Assembly (NCBI GenBank): GCA_011799875.1
Contig: CM022303.1
Location: forward strand, 282,058,850-282,122,849
DNA length: 64,000 bases
Direction: 5' to 3'
From: Thinopyrum elongatum
Taxonomy: Eukaryota > Streptophyta > Magnoliopsida > Poales > Poaceae
The notes under the pieces: model-generated
The model's database searches: none
The model's input: the letters and a program-made list of their open reading frames with translations, nothing else
Told to the model about the DNA's origin: nothing
Made by a program: the position numbers and the translations under genes
Shown here: positions 11,620-23,456 of the stretch, in pieces
How the letters are laid out: each line of letters starts with the position of its first letter
How positions within the stretch are numbered: position 1 is the first letter of the stretch

Positions 11620-12000
11620 CGATTCTTCCTATCCGGAGCCACCGAGTTCATATGACATAGCCACTGCCAGAAACCCTAATAGTTTGGTCACACCGATACG
11701 GATCTCGGTCTCACCGAGATGGCCTTGCCAATGCTCTGTTGCCTATTGCAATTACTTCGGTCTCACCGAAATAGCGATCGGTCTCACCGAGTTGGCTTGA
11801 CATTCGCTCTGTTGCCTTATTGCTTCACTTCGGTCTCACTGAGTTGATGCAATCGGTGCCACCGAGTTGATGTTTGCCCTAAGCCCTAGCACATCGGTCC
11901 CACCGAGTTGTTCCAGTCGGTCCCACCGAGATTCCTAACATTCACATTTTGAACTAAATCGGTCTCACCGAGTTCATTTATTCGGCCTGACCGAGTTGGG
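11620..12000 (+). repeat. CGGTNNNACCGAG motif array upstream of the LTR TATA box
   Basis: About twelve copies, for example CGGTCTCACCGAG near 11706 and CGGTCCCACCGAG near 11893. Each is an inverted CGGT/ACCG pair with a 3-base spacer. They stop just before the TATA box, as expected for an upstream activating array. Confidence 0.8.
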
Positions 12001-12036
12001 TCAAATGTGTGTAATGGTTGGATTTTGTGTGGAGGT

Positions 12037-12045
12037 TATATATAC
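12037..12045 (+). promoter_or_regulatory. TATA box of the element A LTR
   Basis: TATATATAC lies in GGTTATATATACCCCTCC, directly after the motif array and before a C-rich leader. It probably drives the element transcript. Confidence 0.55.
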
Positions 12046-12838
12046 CCCTCCACCCCTTCTCCATTTGTGAGAGAGCCATCAGAACGTGCCTACACTTCCA
12101 GCGTACATTTTCTGAGAGAGAGCCACCTACTCATGTGTTGAGATCAAGATATACCATTCCTACCACAAGAATCTTGATTTCTAGCCTTCCCCAAGTTGCT
12201 TTCCACTCAAATCATCTTTCCACCATATCCAAATCTGTGAGAGAGAGTTGAGTGTTGGGGAGACTATCATTTGAAGCACAAGAGCAAGGAGTTCATCATC
12301 AACAGACCATCTATTACCTTTTGGAGAGTGGTGTCTCCTAGATTGGTTAGGTGTCGCTTGGGAGCCTCCGTCAAATTGTGGAGTTGAACCAAGAAGTTTG
12401 TAAGGGCAAGCAGATCGCCTACTTCGTGAAGATCTACCCGAGTGAGGCAAGTCCTTCGTGGGCGATGGCCATGGTTGGATAGACAAGGTTGCTTCTTCGT
12501 GGACCCTTCATGGGTGGAGCCCTCCGTGGACTCGCGCAACCATTACCCTTCGTGGGTTGAAGTCTCCATCAACGTGGACGTACGATAGCACCACCTATCA
12601 GAACCACGCCAAAAATCTTCGTGTCTCCATTACGTTTGCACTCTCCAAACCCTTCCCTTTACCTTCATATGCAATGTTTTACTTTCTGCTGCTACACTCT
12701 TAGAATTGCATGTGTAGGTTGATTGCTTGACTTGTGCTAATTGTTAAAATTTGCCGACAACTAAAATTGTGAAAAGGTTAGATTTTTATTTGGTCAAGTA
12801 GTCTAATCACCCCCTCTAGACCTACTTTCGATCCTACA

Positions 12839-13405
12839 GCCTACAAACAAAATAAAGCTTTTACTAAACATATTGTAGAAGCTATGATAAAAGCTCATGA
12901 AGAAATGCTAGAATTTGAGGTTTCTATACCTAGGAAATTGCATGATGAATGAGAACCTACTACTAAAGTAAAGATCAAAGATTATGAATGTAATGCTCTA
13001 TGTGATCTAGGTGTACTAGCGTCTCTAGTATACCGAAGTTTTTATGTGATGTGCTAGGCCTTATTGATATGGATGAATGTTCCCTTAATTTGCACTTAGT
13101 GGATTCAACTATTAAGAAACCATTGGGTAGAGTAAATGATGTGATCATACTTGCTAATAGAAATTATGTGCCCATGGATTTCATTGTACTTGATATTGAA
13201 TGCAATCCGTCCAGTCCTATAATACTTGGTATGCCTTTCCTATGAACCATAGGTGATATTATTGATATGAAAGAAGGAAATATAAGGTTCCAATTTCAAT
13301 TAAAGAAAGGGATGGAACACTTCCCTAGAAAGAGAATCAAACCACCATTATGAATCTATTATGAGGGCCACCTATGGAATTAATGTCAAGGATGACAATA
13401 CTTGA
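12839..13405 (+). pseudogene. Gag-protease remnant of element 2
   Basis: The sequence matches the end of gag and the retropepsin-like domain of element 1, including LEFEVSIPRKL and, near 13200, NPSSPIILGMPF. It is broken by an in-frame TGA near 12950 (after HDE), by shifts around the catalytic LCDLG motif near 13010-13025 and by a TGA after the ILG motif near 13243. An open stretch at 13051-13245 remains. Unlike element 1, it keeps the bases that join gag to protease, which shows that the two were once a single frame. Confidence 0.75.
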
Positions 13406-13418
13406 AACAATGCCTTAC

Positions 13419-13467
13419 GCCTAGCTAGGGGCGTAAAACAATAGCGCTTGTTCAGAGGCAATCCAAT
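13419..13467 (+). other. Conserved palindrome-hairpin block (element 2 copy)
   Basis: CCTAGCTAGG is kept intact, while the downstream hairpin has decayed to TTCAGAGGCAATCCAA. It sits just after the end of the protease-like remnant. Confidence 0.7.
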
Positions 13468-14575
13468 AGTTATCTTAAATTTTTGCTTTTTATTTATGTT
13501 TTTGTGTATTGGCACAATTACTGCTACTGTTATGATTGTCTTTTTATGTTTTAATTAGTTTTTGTGCCAAGTAAAGCCTTTGGGATATTTTGGTTGATAG
13601 TTGACTTGATTCTGTGAAAAAACAGAAACTTTTGTGCCCAGTATTGGAATTATTATAAGTCACTGGAACATGATAAAATTCTGAATTTTTTACACATTAT
13701 TGATATACAAATTGCCCATGTTGTCCTAATGTTTCAAAAAATGGAGTTACAGAAGTATAGTGTTTGTTCAGATCATTACAGCCTGTTCTGTTTTTGACAA
13801 ATTCTATTTTCTATTGCATAGTTTGCTTGTTTTATTGATGCTATGGATTATATCGGGGGGGGGGGGTGGGGGGGTATAAGTCATGGAGAAGTTAGAATAT
13901 AGTAGGTATTATTCAAGAATAAAATATGAATGGGTTCATAATAGTACCTAAAGTTTATGATTTGCTTATTATACTAACGGATCTCATGAGGTTTCTGTTG
14001 AGTTTTGTGTGCTGAAGTTTTCTTGTTTTGGGTGAGATCATGATGGATGAAGGAATAAGGAGCGGCAAGACCCTAATCTTGGGGATGCCCAAGGCACCCC
14101 AAGGTAATATTAAATGATGACCCAAGCATCTAAGCTTGGGGATGCCCCGGATGGCATCCCCTCTTTCATCTAGAATCTATCGGTATCACTTGGAGCTATA
14201 TTTTTATTCATCACATGATATGAGTTTTGCTTGGAGCGTCTTGTGCCATATTAGTTTTTGCTTTGTTTGCTTTTAGTTTGTCACAATCATTGTTTTCTAC
14301 ACACACCTTTTGAGAGGGACACACATTTATTCGTGATTTGTTAGAGTACTCTATGTGCTTCACTTATATCCTTTGAGTTAGACAGTTGCTCTAGTACTTC
14401 ACTTATATCTTTTAGAGCACGGTGGTGGTTATATTTTAAAGAAATAGTTGCACTCTCATGCGTCAGTTAAATATTTTTGAGAGTCTAATAAATAGTAATG
14501 GCAATTTGCACAGGTTATAAGACTAGTCCATAAAGGATAGGTACTCAAGGGGGATATAATAAAAACTTTCATGTA
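13468..14575 (+). other. 3' noncoding region of element 2, part 1
   Basis: Aligns with 4945-5990 of element 1. It holds a G-rich run at 13855-13874 and degenerate TGCTTCACTTATAT repeats near 14357-14470. No gene is seen. It ends in ATGTA, the left target duplication of the next insertion. Confidence 0.75.
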
Positions 14576-15524
14576 TGTCATGGTTCGACACGATCACCTA
14601 TGGGGCCGTCGACCCCTTTGTGGTTCGGCAAGGGGGAGGGGCACATTGCACAAAGAGCGGAGGTCGTAGAACAGCACGATAATGGTGACGCGGGTGGTTT
14701 TTACCCAGGTTCGGGCCGCCGCGAGGTGTAAAACCCTACTCCTGCTTTGGTGGATTGAGTGGAAGACCGTAGCGAACGCGCAGTACTCAAGCCCGACAAG
14801 GTCGCCTCGGGGAGAGCAGCTACGCGCGCATGAGTGTACTAGGGTCCGAATCCTTTCTGAGGTTGCCTCGGCCCTCATTTTATAGGTAAAGGGGTTACCA
14901 CAGTGGCAAAACAGTCATTATCCAGTGATTAGACAGCCACAGTGCTATCATACCTAACTCTGCAGACAAGACAAGGTGCATTAAATGCACCACTTAGTGT
15001 CATGTTGTGGATGCAGCCCGGCAAGCCTTACCGTGCCATTCAACCATCTTCTCGCCTGCCTGTGTGACACGCCTCTGGACAGGTGTCATTTAGGGGTGAT
15101 CTTCATCAGAAATGGCTGCCACGTGCTGAATGACTGTCACTTATTCACTTGGGGGCTCGACACCGCTCCAATAAGCGACTTGCGTTACTGCAAGGTGGAG
15201 CGGTGGAACCCTGGCGGGATAGCAGGCCGCCAGCGACCCGGCAACCCTTGCCAGGGAGGTCTTGGGACTTGCTCTTGGGGTGGCCTCGACCTGACCAGGC
15301 TCGCCTGCCCGGCAAGGGAGGCTTTTTCCTTGGTGATATCTTGCTGTTTTGGCTTGTCTTGGTCTTCTTGATCCGCCCTCTGGTTTCCCAAAGGGCTCAT
15401 TTCTCTCTGGCTTGGTCTTGGTGAAGCTTGCTTTGTTGCTTGCCTGGCTGTTGCCGCGCCGGAGACGTGCCTGTCCGTGCACAAGTCAGGGGGAAACATA
15501 CACCCCTGTCTGTGTACCCCGACA
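14576..15524 (+). repeat. 5' LTR of the 14576-21903 element
   Basis: Starts TGTCATGGTTCGAC and ends GTACCCCGACA. It aligns with 20973-21903. The overlapping frames at 14985-15579 repeat in the 3' LTR and follow no recognised protein. Confidence 0.92.
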
Positions 15525-15908
15525 GAAGCCCCCGGGCCTGATCCACATGTGTCGCCGGGCACATTGGGTTAGGCCCTAAATAGTGCATGGACACGCATCA
15601 AATGAGTGCTGTGTGTGCAGCGGTTGTGATGACTAGTCAAACCAACGTCCACTCCACGTAATTACCATAGGTTGTGGGGTTGTGGGACTGTAGTAGTTAA
15701 TGTAAAATGGTAACTTTCCGAGGGAAAGCAGCGAAGAGTCGCCCCTTCCCCCATGTTCGTTCCTCATAAAAAGGAAAAACATGAAGGGGCTCGGCTCATT
15801 CGCACCCGTTCCCCACCATCTTCCTCCTCAAGCTAAGCCACTGCTCCTGCGCCCACATTCACCTTCGACGCCTCACCCAACCTTCCATCCCTTCCAGGGC
15901 TCCTGAGG
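15525..15908 (+). promoter_or_regulatory. 5' leader of the Transposase_28-like gene
   Basis: Holds a TATA-like ATAAAAAGG at about 15767 followed by a CT-rich leader that runs to the ATG at 15909. This suggests the gene has its own promoter, but the evidence is composition only. Confidence 0.4.
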
Positions 15909-17689
15909 ATGGGAAAGAAAGCCGCCGCCGCCAAGGGGAAGCAGGCGGCCGCCACAAAGGAGACGGTTGCTGAAGGGAACAAGAAGAGGGCGGCGGAGTT
16001 GGACAAGAAGCGACGGGGAGATGTGGTTTTCTTCCCGTCAAGCTTGGATAGCGATGCTCTGGTTGCAATATATGGATATATGTGGGGAAGGGAAGTCCCA
16101 TAGGGGCATGGCGCGCCTAAGGTTCTGCCGGAGGGGAAAGAGGATCCGCCGGATTCTTATCGATTTTTCTGCGCATATTTCTTCTGCGGCCTCTGTCCCC
16201 CTTTCTCAGATTTTTTTGAGGCAATGATGGTGGTGTATGGATTCCACCTAGTGGACTTCACACCGAATGCAATGGCGTGCATGGCGATCTTCACCCATTT
16301 GTGCGAGAACTTCGTAGGGGTCGCCCCCAACGTAGACCTGTTCAGGCACTTTTTCGTCCCGCGGGTGGAGAACAAGGCTGATCACTCGGGAAACATAAGC
16401 TGGATCCCCCGGGAGAGGAGGGAGATTTGGGATTATCTTCCTGGTCAACAGCGCGACAGATGGGAGGAATGGAGGGCGGACTGGTGCTGGATCTAGGATG
16501 AGGAAGCTCCAGAGTATTGCCAGGCACGGACGGAGTGCATTATGCGTGGCAATGACTGGAGGGAACTGGGCCTCACTGACGACAGGCTTCGCCCTGCGCT
16601 GAATAGGATCGCTCGCCTCAAAGCTGCCGGGTTAACCATCGAACATGTGGGAGCCAATTTCCTCCGTCGCCGCATTGCGCCGCTGCAGAAGAGGGATAGG
16701 TTTGCCTGGCGGTACGGAGACGCCGGAGACAGGATGCGTTTGTTCCCAGGCCTTACCAACAATTTGTCAATTTACGGCCACGACTAGTTGTGCGAACAAC
16801 TGTTCGGTAGACTGGGGCAGTTCAAATTGCCGGCAAGGGTTGTTCCGTTGAACGTCAACTTTGCCCTGGATCAGATCCTGAAATGGATGCCTGACTGCAA
16901 CACCTACGGGGTTGCGAGTGATTGGCAACTGCCCGACATCGACGCGGAGGTCGAGTGGTTCTCCGGTCTGGAGGAAAGGGCTGCCAGGGTGGACAGCAAT
17001 ATGTTCAAGCGCACCTCCACGGTAGAGGCGGAGTTCATTAGGAGGCGGATCGAGGAGGACAAAGCGGCCCGGGCCGCCGGGAAGGCAAGGCTCAGAAGGG
17101 TGGAGGAGGAGGAAGGGGAGGCCGAAGGCGAGGGATCCTCCCACGGCAGGAGCGAGGTGCACGCCATGGAGGAGGTTGCTGGGGGAGACCCTGCCGGGGC
17201 TGAGCCTTCCGCGATTGAAGCCTTGTATGCCGCGACAGCAGAAAACCAGGAAGGGGACGAAGCCGAGGCGGTGGAGTAGCCTGAAGAGGAGTGGCTCTCA
17301 GTGGGCCCACAAGCCCCCGAGCTAGACCTGGACCAGTGCCCTCATAGGCGGGCGGCTAGTCGGGGACCAGCGGCTCCTGCCCCTGCGCCTGCCAACAGGA
17401 AGGTGAAGAAGACCGCCTCCACAAGTGATAAGCCAGACGTGGAGCGCCGACATTCTTCTCGCCTTTTCGAGGCCAAGACTCCTCCCGCCAAGCGACGGGC
17501 AGTCACGGGAGTCGACTCCAGCTCCCAATCAGATTCGAGCTCCTCGAGCAGCTCGTCCTCGCCGGAGATCCCTTCGCCCAAGCAGGACTTGAAGTTATCG
17601 GGGAGTACTATTCCCCCGGTCCTGAAGAGAGGCAGAGCGCCTCCGCCACCCATGGAGTTCGAGCTGGGCTCCATGCTCATGGACTCGGA

Positions 17690-17772
17690 GTAAGGAAAAT
17701 ACTCTCTGTTCCTTTTCGAGTCTTGCATATTTGTTGGTTTGCTGATTCCATTTTGTTTGCTGCCTTCGATAG
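17690..17772 (+). other. Intron 1 of the Transposase_28-like gene
   Basis: Begins GTAAGG after GGA and ends in a T-rich stretch with CTTCGATAG. Joining the flanks keeps an acidic EEEEE reading frame, which supports the splice. Confidence 0.65.
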
Positions 17773-18184
17773 GGAAGAGGAGGAGGAGGAAACCCTCATC
17801 CATCGGTCCAAGCGGCTCAAGCAGATGGAGCGGTCGAGGCCTTCGAAGGGCACGGGCTTGGCGGGGAGTAGCATGAGCGATCCGGCGCCAAGCCCCCAGC
17901 TCAGCCCCCGGCATGGAGGCATGGGGCAGGTCTCCCCCGCGAAGTGTGGCATGGAGGAACGCCCCCCATCTCCAGCTAAGGAGGAAGGAGAGATTCCCTT
18001 GGGTGAGGTTCTTCGAGGGGGCCCACCCTTCCTGAAACCCAAGTCGAGAGGTCCCCGGCAAGGGCCTCCACAGAAGGATCGGCCCAAGCCGTCACCGTGG
18101 TTACTAAGGAAGAGGGCGGTGGTTGCATCCCGACAACTAATATTGCCGGGGAAACCGAAGCCCTTCCACGACAAACAACTCCGG

Positions 18185-18293
18185 GTAATTCGCTTGTCCT
18201 TCTGTTTTCTGCTGTCTTCATCATTTTGCTTCCAGTCTCTGTCCTTCTAACGCATATTCTTTCCTTGCCATGGCTTGCTGATCTCGTTTGCAG
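18185..18293 (+). other. Intron 2 of the Transposase_28-like gene
   Basis: Begins GTAATTCG and ends CTCGTTTGCAG after a pyrimidine-rich stretch. The exon 3 frame requires one leftover base from exon 2, which fits the frame reading TTPG before the donor. Confidence 0.6.
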
Positions 18294-19816
18294 TCCTGGC
18301 AGCCGAGGAACCAGAGCTGCTGGAAGAAGTGGCCAGCATCGGCAAGGATGTTGCTGAAGAGGCGGCCAAGATCAATGCAGCGGAAGGCCAGTGACATGTT
18401 GCCGAGGAAATTCGAGAAGTCCCAGGGGGAGCCCCCGACAGCATGCCAGGACTGGGGGTGATGGTCGAAGAGAAGGTTCCCCTCTAGACCATGATCCCCC
18501 CTCCCCAATTTGTCACCTCGTTCGCAGCCCCGCAGCCATCTTCGAGCAGTCTGGTGTTGGTTCTCGCCCAACCTAGGCTGGGAGCCCCCGGCTCGTCCGC
18601 GGCAGTGGGCGCAGATCTTGACGAGGAGATCTAGCACATCATAGCACCACTGTCCCAGCAAGTTGAAGAAGATGATGACTCTGTCAGTGCAGTCATGGAC
18701 CTGTCCTTCCTGGAGTCCGTGGCGGCAGGCATCAAGGAGATGCAGAACATGTACGGCCAGAAGTGGCAGGCACTCAAGGAGCAGCACAACTCTGCCAACA
18801 GTGTGGATCAGAAGCTGAGGGACAAGGGTAGCGAGCTGCGCGAGTGGCATGGCAAGCAATTCCAAGTCCTTATGCGGCAACAGGAGACGATCACCATGGC
18901 GAAGGAGGATGTCGCCGCCCGGGAAGCCCGCTTGGCGGAACGTACAGCGCTCCTGAATGCCAGGGAGAAGGAAGTTTCTTCCCGGGAAGAGAACCTCGAG
19001 GCCACTCTCCACGGCAAGGACGGAGAACTGGAGGCCCTTGTCCAGCAACGTACCAAGGAGCTGGAGGACAAGCACAAGGCGACCCTGGATGCGCTCACCC
19101 TTGATTCCACTGCTCAGCTAAAAAAGGTCGCCGATGAACTTGCCGTTGCATCCACTGCTAAAGCTGACCTTGAACGCGCCAAGGAAGCTGTGGCCCTTAA
19201 AGAGGAGGCGCATAAGGCGGGGATTCTCATGAGAGAGGTGAAATTGCAACTCTCCTCTAAGGGCCAGGCCCTTGATGCCGCCAATGGCACCATCACCGAC
19301 ATGAAGGCGAGGATCGGTACTTTGGAGAGCAAGCTTGAGTCTGCCGGGGTTCGTGAGAAGCAGCTGACAAGGGACTTGGAAAATACGAAGATCCTCCAGA
19401 AGGACGCAGAGGACAAATTGGCGAACCAGGTCCAGCAGCGCGATCTTTGGATCAAGAACCTGGTCGACATCGCCGAGCGCCTCACTGCCCAGATCGCAAC
19501 GATGGGCATGGAGGGTCCAATCTTCTCAGTTGGCAGGCATGAGGCCCCAAGCGTCAAGCTGGCACTCTTCTTTGACGCACTGATCGGAGGGCTGAAGGTC
19601 CATGAGGAGGGAAGAGCCACTCACTTTGCAAGTGAGTCCTGGAGGCTCGCCTGTAACGCCCTCTTCATGGTCTTGAGCAACATTGCCTACCGCCACCTGG
19701 ATCTCAACCTCGCAGATGGCTTCAGGAAGTTGCCGGTAGGCGCTGATGTTTCTGCCGCCGAGGAGAAAGCTGCCCCTTTCGCTGACAAGGTGCTCTCCAT
19801 CCCCAGGGCTCCATAA

Positions 19817-20972
19817 GGCCGCCAAGCACGGCCCTGAACCGTTCGCATTGCCGCATTGTCCTGTAACAAAACATTATTCATGTTTCGTGTTTAGATCCAG
19901 TACCACTTTTGTTTGTGCCGAACTAGTGTTTTAACTAATTTCGAATGCGTGCTATCCCTCTTGCGTTTTATCCATGGATGTTCGTATGGCTAGTTTCTTC
20001 TTATGTGCTTTGGTTGCCCGCCGGTAGCATACTACCCCGATTGCTGCGAGGAACGGGTCCTTAGCATTCACCTGGCAAGGACATGCCCCGGCAGGTTTTT
20101 CCCTTAGGAGTCTTTGATGTAGCCAGCCGTTCCGTGAGCAGGCTCGAAACAGAGTGAGGGCGCAGACAAATCCGACAAGGTGCCATCACACGAAAGACTT
20201 GACCATACGAAAAACATTGGTTGTCCAAGGGGTAAGCGAATGTAAACTCTGGAGAGAGAGTTAATGAGTACGTCAACTTAGCTTTTCGTTCATGCCTCCC
20301 TCCCTTCCTGGTTGTGGTTGTTCATCGCATCTGTACATCCCAGGAGGGGATGACACGCCACGAGCTATTTATGGACCCCCGGCAAGGGCCGGAGGGGACC
20401 ACAAACCTTTTGCGGTTGATAATGCTCGGCGCAAGGCAGGGCCGGTTTTTCCTTCCTCCCCTTTACACTTTCAACGATCTTATGACAGTAGGCACAAAGG
20501 TCACGCTAGCTTGCCGGGGCGTCAATCAATGGAATTGCACCGGCGTTCTACTCAGGATTTTCCCTTAGCAGGGTAAATGATGGACCGAGTTTCGCGCGGG
20601 CTTATCGACGTTGATGATGCTAAAAACCCAGTGTGGCTCGATCATCGACAAGTGAAAGTGGTGGAGGGGGAAACCATGCACCTTACCCCTTCGTCCTTTT
20701 CCTCGAACTGGGCCCACATGGTGGCCGCGCAGCCCGAGCTGCTCGGGGTCGCCGCGTTGTCGCCATCCCTCGCCTTCGCCGCCCTTGCGGCCGCGGCCTA
20801 GATGGGTGACTGAGATTGGGCAGGACGGACCAAGGAGTGACGTCGCTCCCTCCCCGTGCTGTTGTGTCATGGATGATGATGTCGCCGATGGAGGCGACGA
20901 TGATGAAGATTAAAGCGCCGATCTCGGCCTTAGGTTCGCGCATGCGCCTCCCCCTACCTGGCACACCAAGGA
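19817..20972 (+). other. 3' noncoding region of the 14576-21903 element
   Basis: No gene is supported over 1.15 kb. The frames at 20292-20870 are short and overlap on both strands. The region ends CTCCCCCTACCTGGCACACC before the LTR. Confidence 0.6.
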
Positions 20973-21903
20973 TATCATAGTTCGACACGATCACCTATGG
21001 GGCCATCGGCCTCTTTGTGGTTCGGCAAGGGGGAAGGGCACGTTGCACAAAGAGCGGAGGTCATAGAACAGCACGGCAATGGTGACACGGGTGGTTTTTA
21101 CCCAGGTTTGGGCCGCCGCGAGGCGTAAAACCCTACTCCTGCTTTGGTGGATTGAGTGGAAGACCGTGGCGAACACGCAGTACTCAAGCCCGGCAAGGTC
21201 GCCTCGGGGAGAGCAGCTACACACGCATGAGTGTACAAGGGTCCGAATCCTTTCTGAGGTTGCCTCGGCCCTCCTTTTATAGGTAAAGGGGTTACCACAG
21301 TGGCAAAACAGTCATTATCTAGTGATTAGATAGCCACAATGCTATCATACCTAACTCTGTAGACAGGACAAGGTGCATTAAATGCACCGCTTAGTGTCAC
21401 ATCGTGGATGCAGCCCGGCAAGCCTTGCCATGCCATTCAACCATCTTCTCGCCTGCCTGCGTGACACGCCTCTGGACAGGTGTCATTTAGGGGTGATCTT
21501 CATCAGAAATGGCTGCCACTTATTCACTTGGGGGCTCGACACCGCATCGATAAGCGAGTTGCGTTACTGTGAGGTGGAGCAGTGGAACCCTGGCGGGATA
21601 GCAGGCCGCCAGCGTCCCGGCAACCCTTGCCGGGGAGGTCTTGGGACTTGCTCTTGTGGTGGCCTCAACCTGACCAGGCTCGCCTGCCCGGCAAGGGAGG
21701 TTTTTTCCTTGGTGATATCTTGCTGTTTTGGCTTGTCTTGGTCTTCTTGATCCGCCCTCTTGTTTCCCAAAGGGCTCATTTCTCTCTGGCTTGGTCTTGG
21801 TGAAGCTTGCTTCATTGCTTGTCTGGCTGTTGCCGTGCCGGAGACATGTCTGTCCGTGCACAAGTCAGGGGGAAACATACACCCGTGTCTGTGTACCCCG
21901 ACA
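20973..21903 (+). repeat. 3' LTR of the 14576-21903 element
   Basis: Aligns with the 5' LTR and ends GTACCCCGACA. One short stretch present at about 15124-15138 of the 5' LTR is missing here. Confidence 0.9.
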
Positions 21904-21908
21904 ATGTA

Positions 21909-23370
21909 GATCACTAAATATGATATGTTTAATTCCTTGCAATAGTTTTGCGATATTGAGATGGTAATATGTTGGGTTACTAGTGAATGAATGTGGTTTA
22001 CTAAGAATATTGATGTTAAGGTTTGTGATTCCTGAAGCATGCACGTATAGTCTCTAGTTTTGCGATGAAGTTAGAGCATGATTTATTATTGAGTGTCTAC
22101 CTTATGAGTGGAGGTCGGGGACGAGCAATGGTCTTTTCCTACCAATCTATCCCCCTAGGGGCATGCGAGTACTACTTTGCTTCGAGCGCTAATAAACTTT
22201 CACAATAAGTATGTGAGTTCTTTATGACTAATGCGAGTCCATGGATTATACTCACTCTTATCCTTCTACAATTTGCTAGCCTCTTCGGTACCGTGCATTG
22301 CCCTTTCTCACCTCGAGAGTTGGTGCAAACTTCGCTGGTGCATCCAAACACCGTGATATGATAGCTCTATCACACATAAGCCTCCTTATATCTTCCTCAA
22401 AATAGCCACCATACCTACCTATTATGGCATTTCCATAGCCAGTCCGAGATATATTGCCATGCAACTTCCACCGTTCAGTTTTCATGGCATACATATTCAT
22501 TGTCGTATTGCATTGCATGATCATATAGCTGAAATAGTATTTGTGGTTCAGCCACCATTCATCATTATTATACATATTATGCTAGATCATTGCACATCCT
22601 GGTACACTGCCAGAGGCATTCATATAGAGTCATATTGTTCTAGTTATCGAGTTGTAATACCGAGTTGTAAGTAAATTAAAGTGTGATGATCATCATTATT
22701 AGAGAATTGTCCCAGTGGGGAAAGGATGATGGAGACTATGATCTCCCCACAAGTCGGGATGAGAATCCGGACGAAAATAAAAGAGGCCAAAAAGAGCCCA
22801 ACAAAAAAATGAGAGAAAGAAAGAGAAGGGGCAATGTTACTATCCTTTACCACACTTGTGCTTCAGAGTAGCACCATGTTCTTAATATAGAGAGTCTCCT
22901 GAGTTGTCACTTTCATATACTAGTGAGAAATTTTCATTATAGAACTTGGCTTGTATATTTCGATGATGGGATTTCTCAAATGCCCGAGGTCTTCATGAGC
23001 AAGCAAGTTGGGTGCACACCCACTTAGTTTCCGTTGAGATTTCATACACTTATAGTTGTTAGTGCGTTTGTTGCATGGCAATCCCTTCTCCTTGCATTAA
23101 CATCAATTGATGGGTATCTCCATTCCCCGTTGATTAGTTGTGTCAATGCGAGACTATCTTCCTTTTTTGACTTCTCCTTATTAATCTCTACCACCACATT
23201 CTATTCCACCCACAGTGCTATGTCCATGGCTCGCACTCATGTATTGCGTGAGGTAGAAAATGCTGAAGCGCGTTAAAAAGTATAATCCAATTGCTCGGCT
23301 TGTCATCGGGGTAGTTCATGATTAATATCTTTTTACTAGGAATACTAAGCATGATGAGCTATATGGTTTT
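21909..23370 (+). other. 3' noncoding region of element 2, part 2
   Basis: Resumes the alignment with element 1 (from about 6020 to 7370) directly after the ATGTA duplication. It holds no supported gene. It ends in CTATATGGTTTT (23359-23370), the left target duplication of the LINE. Confidence 0.75.
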
Positions 23371-23456
23371 TTGAGCAATCAAAGATAGTAGGAGAGGATC
23401 CTACTGACATGTATTAATTTTCCAGACTGTCAGGTTACATTCTTACAAGTGTTGGC

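Larger units (their letters stand above)
1..12838 (+). mobile_element. Element A: non-autonomous LTR element, 5' end outside window
   Basis: The stretch holds an internal promoter-like region, one long gene and a 3' LTR of 1577 bp (11262-12838) preceded by a polypurine tract. It is split at 1967-9190 by element 1. No reverse transcriptase, integrase or RNase H is visible, so it would depend on another element for movement. The 5' LTR must lie left of the window. The right flank (GCCTA at 12839) enters the internal region of element 2, so element A was probably inserted there. The family name is not assigned with confidence. Confidence 0.75.
11262..12838 (+). repeat. 3' LTR of element A (1577 bp)
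   Basis: Starts TGAAAGTGCAAC after the polypurine tract and ends GATCCTACA, so it has TG...CA termini. It has about a dozen CGGTNNNACCGAG motifs at 11620-12000, then a TATA box and a transcribed-looking leader. The matching 5' LTR is outside the window. Confidence 0.85.
15909..19816 (+). pseudogene. Spliced Transposase_28-like ('putative gypsy-type transposon') gene with seven stops
   Basis: Exon 1 (15909-17689) stays in one frame: a Lys/Ala-rich start, then a globular domain at about residues 65-330 with VDFTPNAMACMAIFTHLCE, which matches my memory of the Transposase_28 family (function unknown), then acidic and Ser-rich stretches. TAG stops lie at 16101, 16494, 16785 and 17277. Intron 1 is 17690-17772 (GT...AG, phase 2). 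Exon 2 (17773-18184) is Pro/Arg-rich and seems to need a one-base shift at about 17950-18060, since only the later frame has the phase that joins exon 3. Intron 2 is 18185-18293. Exon 3 (18294-19816) has stops at 18392 (TGA), 18485 and 18632 (TAG), then a 373-residue open frame from 18695, mostly a long coiled coil. Every stop fits C-to-T change of CAG or CGA. It is likely gag-like or structural in role; this is inference. Confidence 0.75.
14576..21903 (+). mobile_element. Complete 7.3-kb non-autonomous LTR element with a Transposase_28-like gene
   Basis: LTRs at 14576-15524 (949 bp) and 20973-21903 (931 bp) are close copies, and the flanks are a perfect 5-bp duplication ATGTA (14571-14575 and 21904-21908). 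Between them lies one spliced gene with no RT, RNase H or integrase. The 3' LTR begins TATCA where the 5' LTR begins TGTCA, a decayed terminus. I recognise neither a standard primer site after 15524 nor a clear polypurine tract before 20973. Confidence 0.9.

Noticed and set aside
11620..12000. Regular short repeats as a CRISPR array
   Set aside because: The repeats are about 12 bp with irregular spacing in plant LTR sequence; there are no cas genes and no bacterial context.
13855..13874. G-runs at 13855-13874, 25930-25940 and 32446-32458 as quadruplex sites
   Set aside because: They are single long homopolymer runs, length-unstable and possibly affected by sequencing error, without the four spaced tracts.
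15141..15579. Frames of 113-128 codons in the LTRs of the 14576 element, both strands
   Set aside because: They occur in several overlapping frames and in both LTRs, with no recognised motif. Better explained by GC content.
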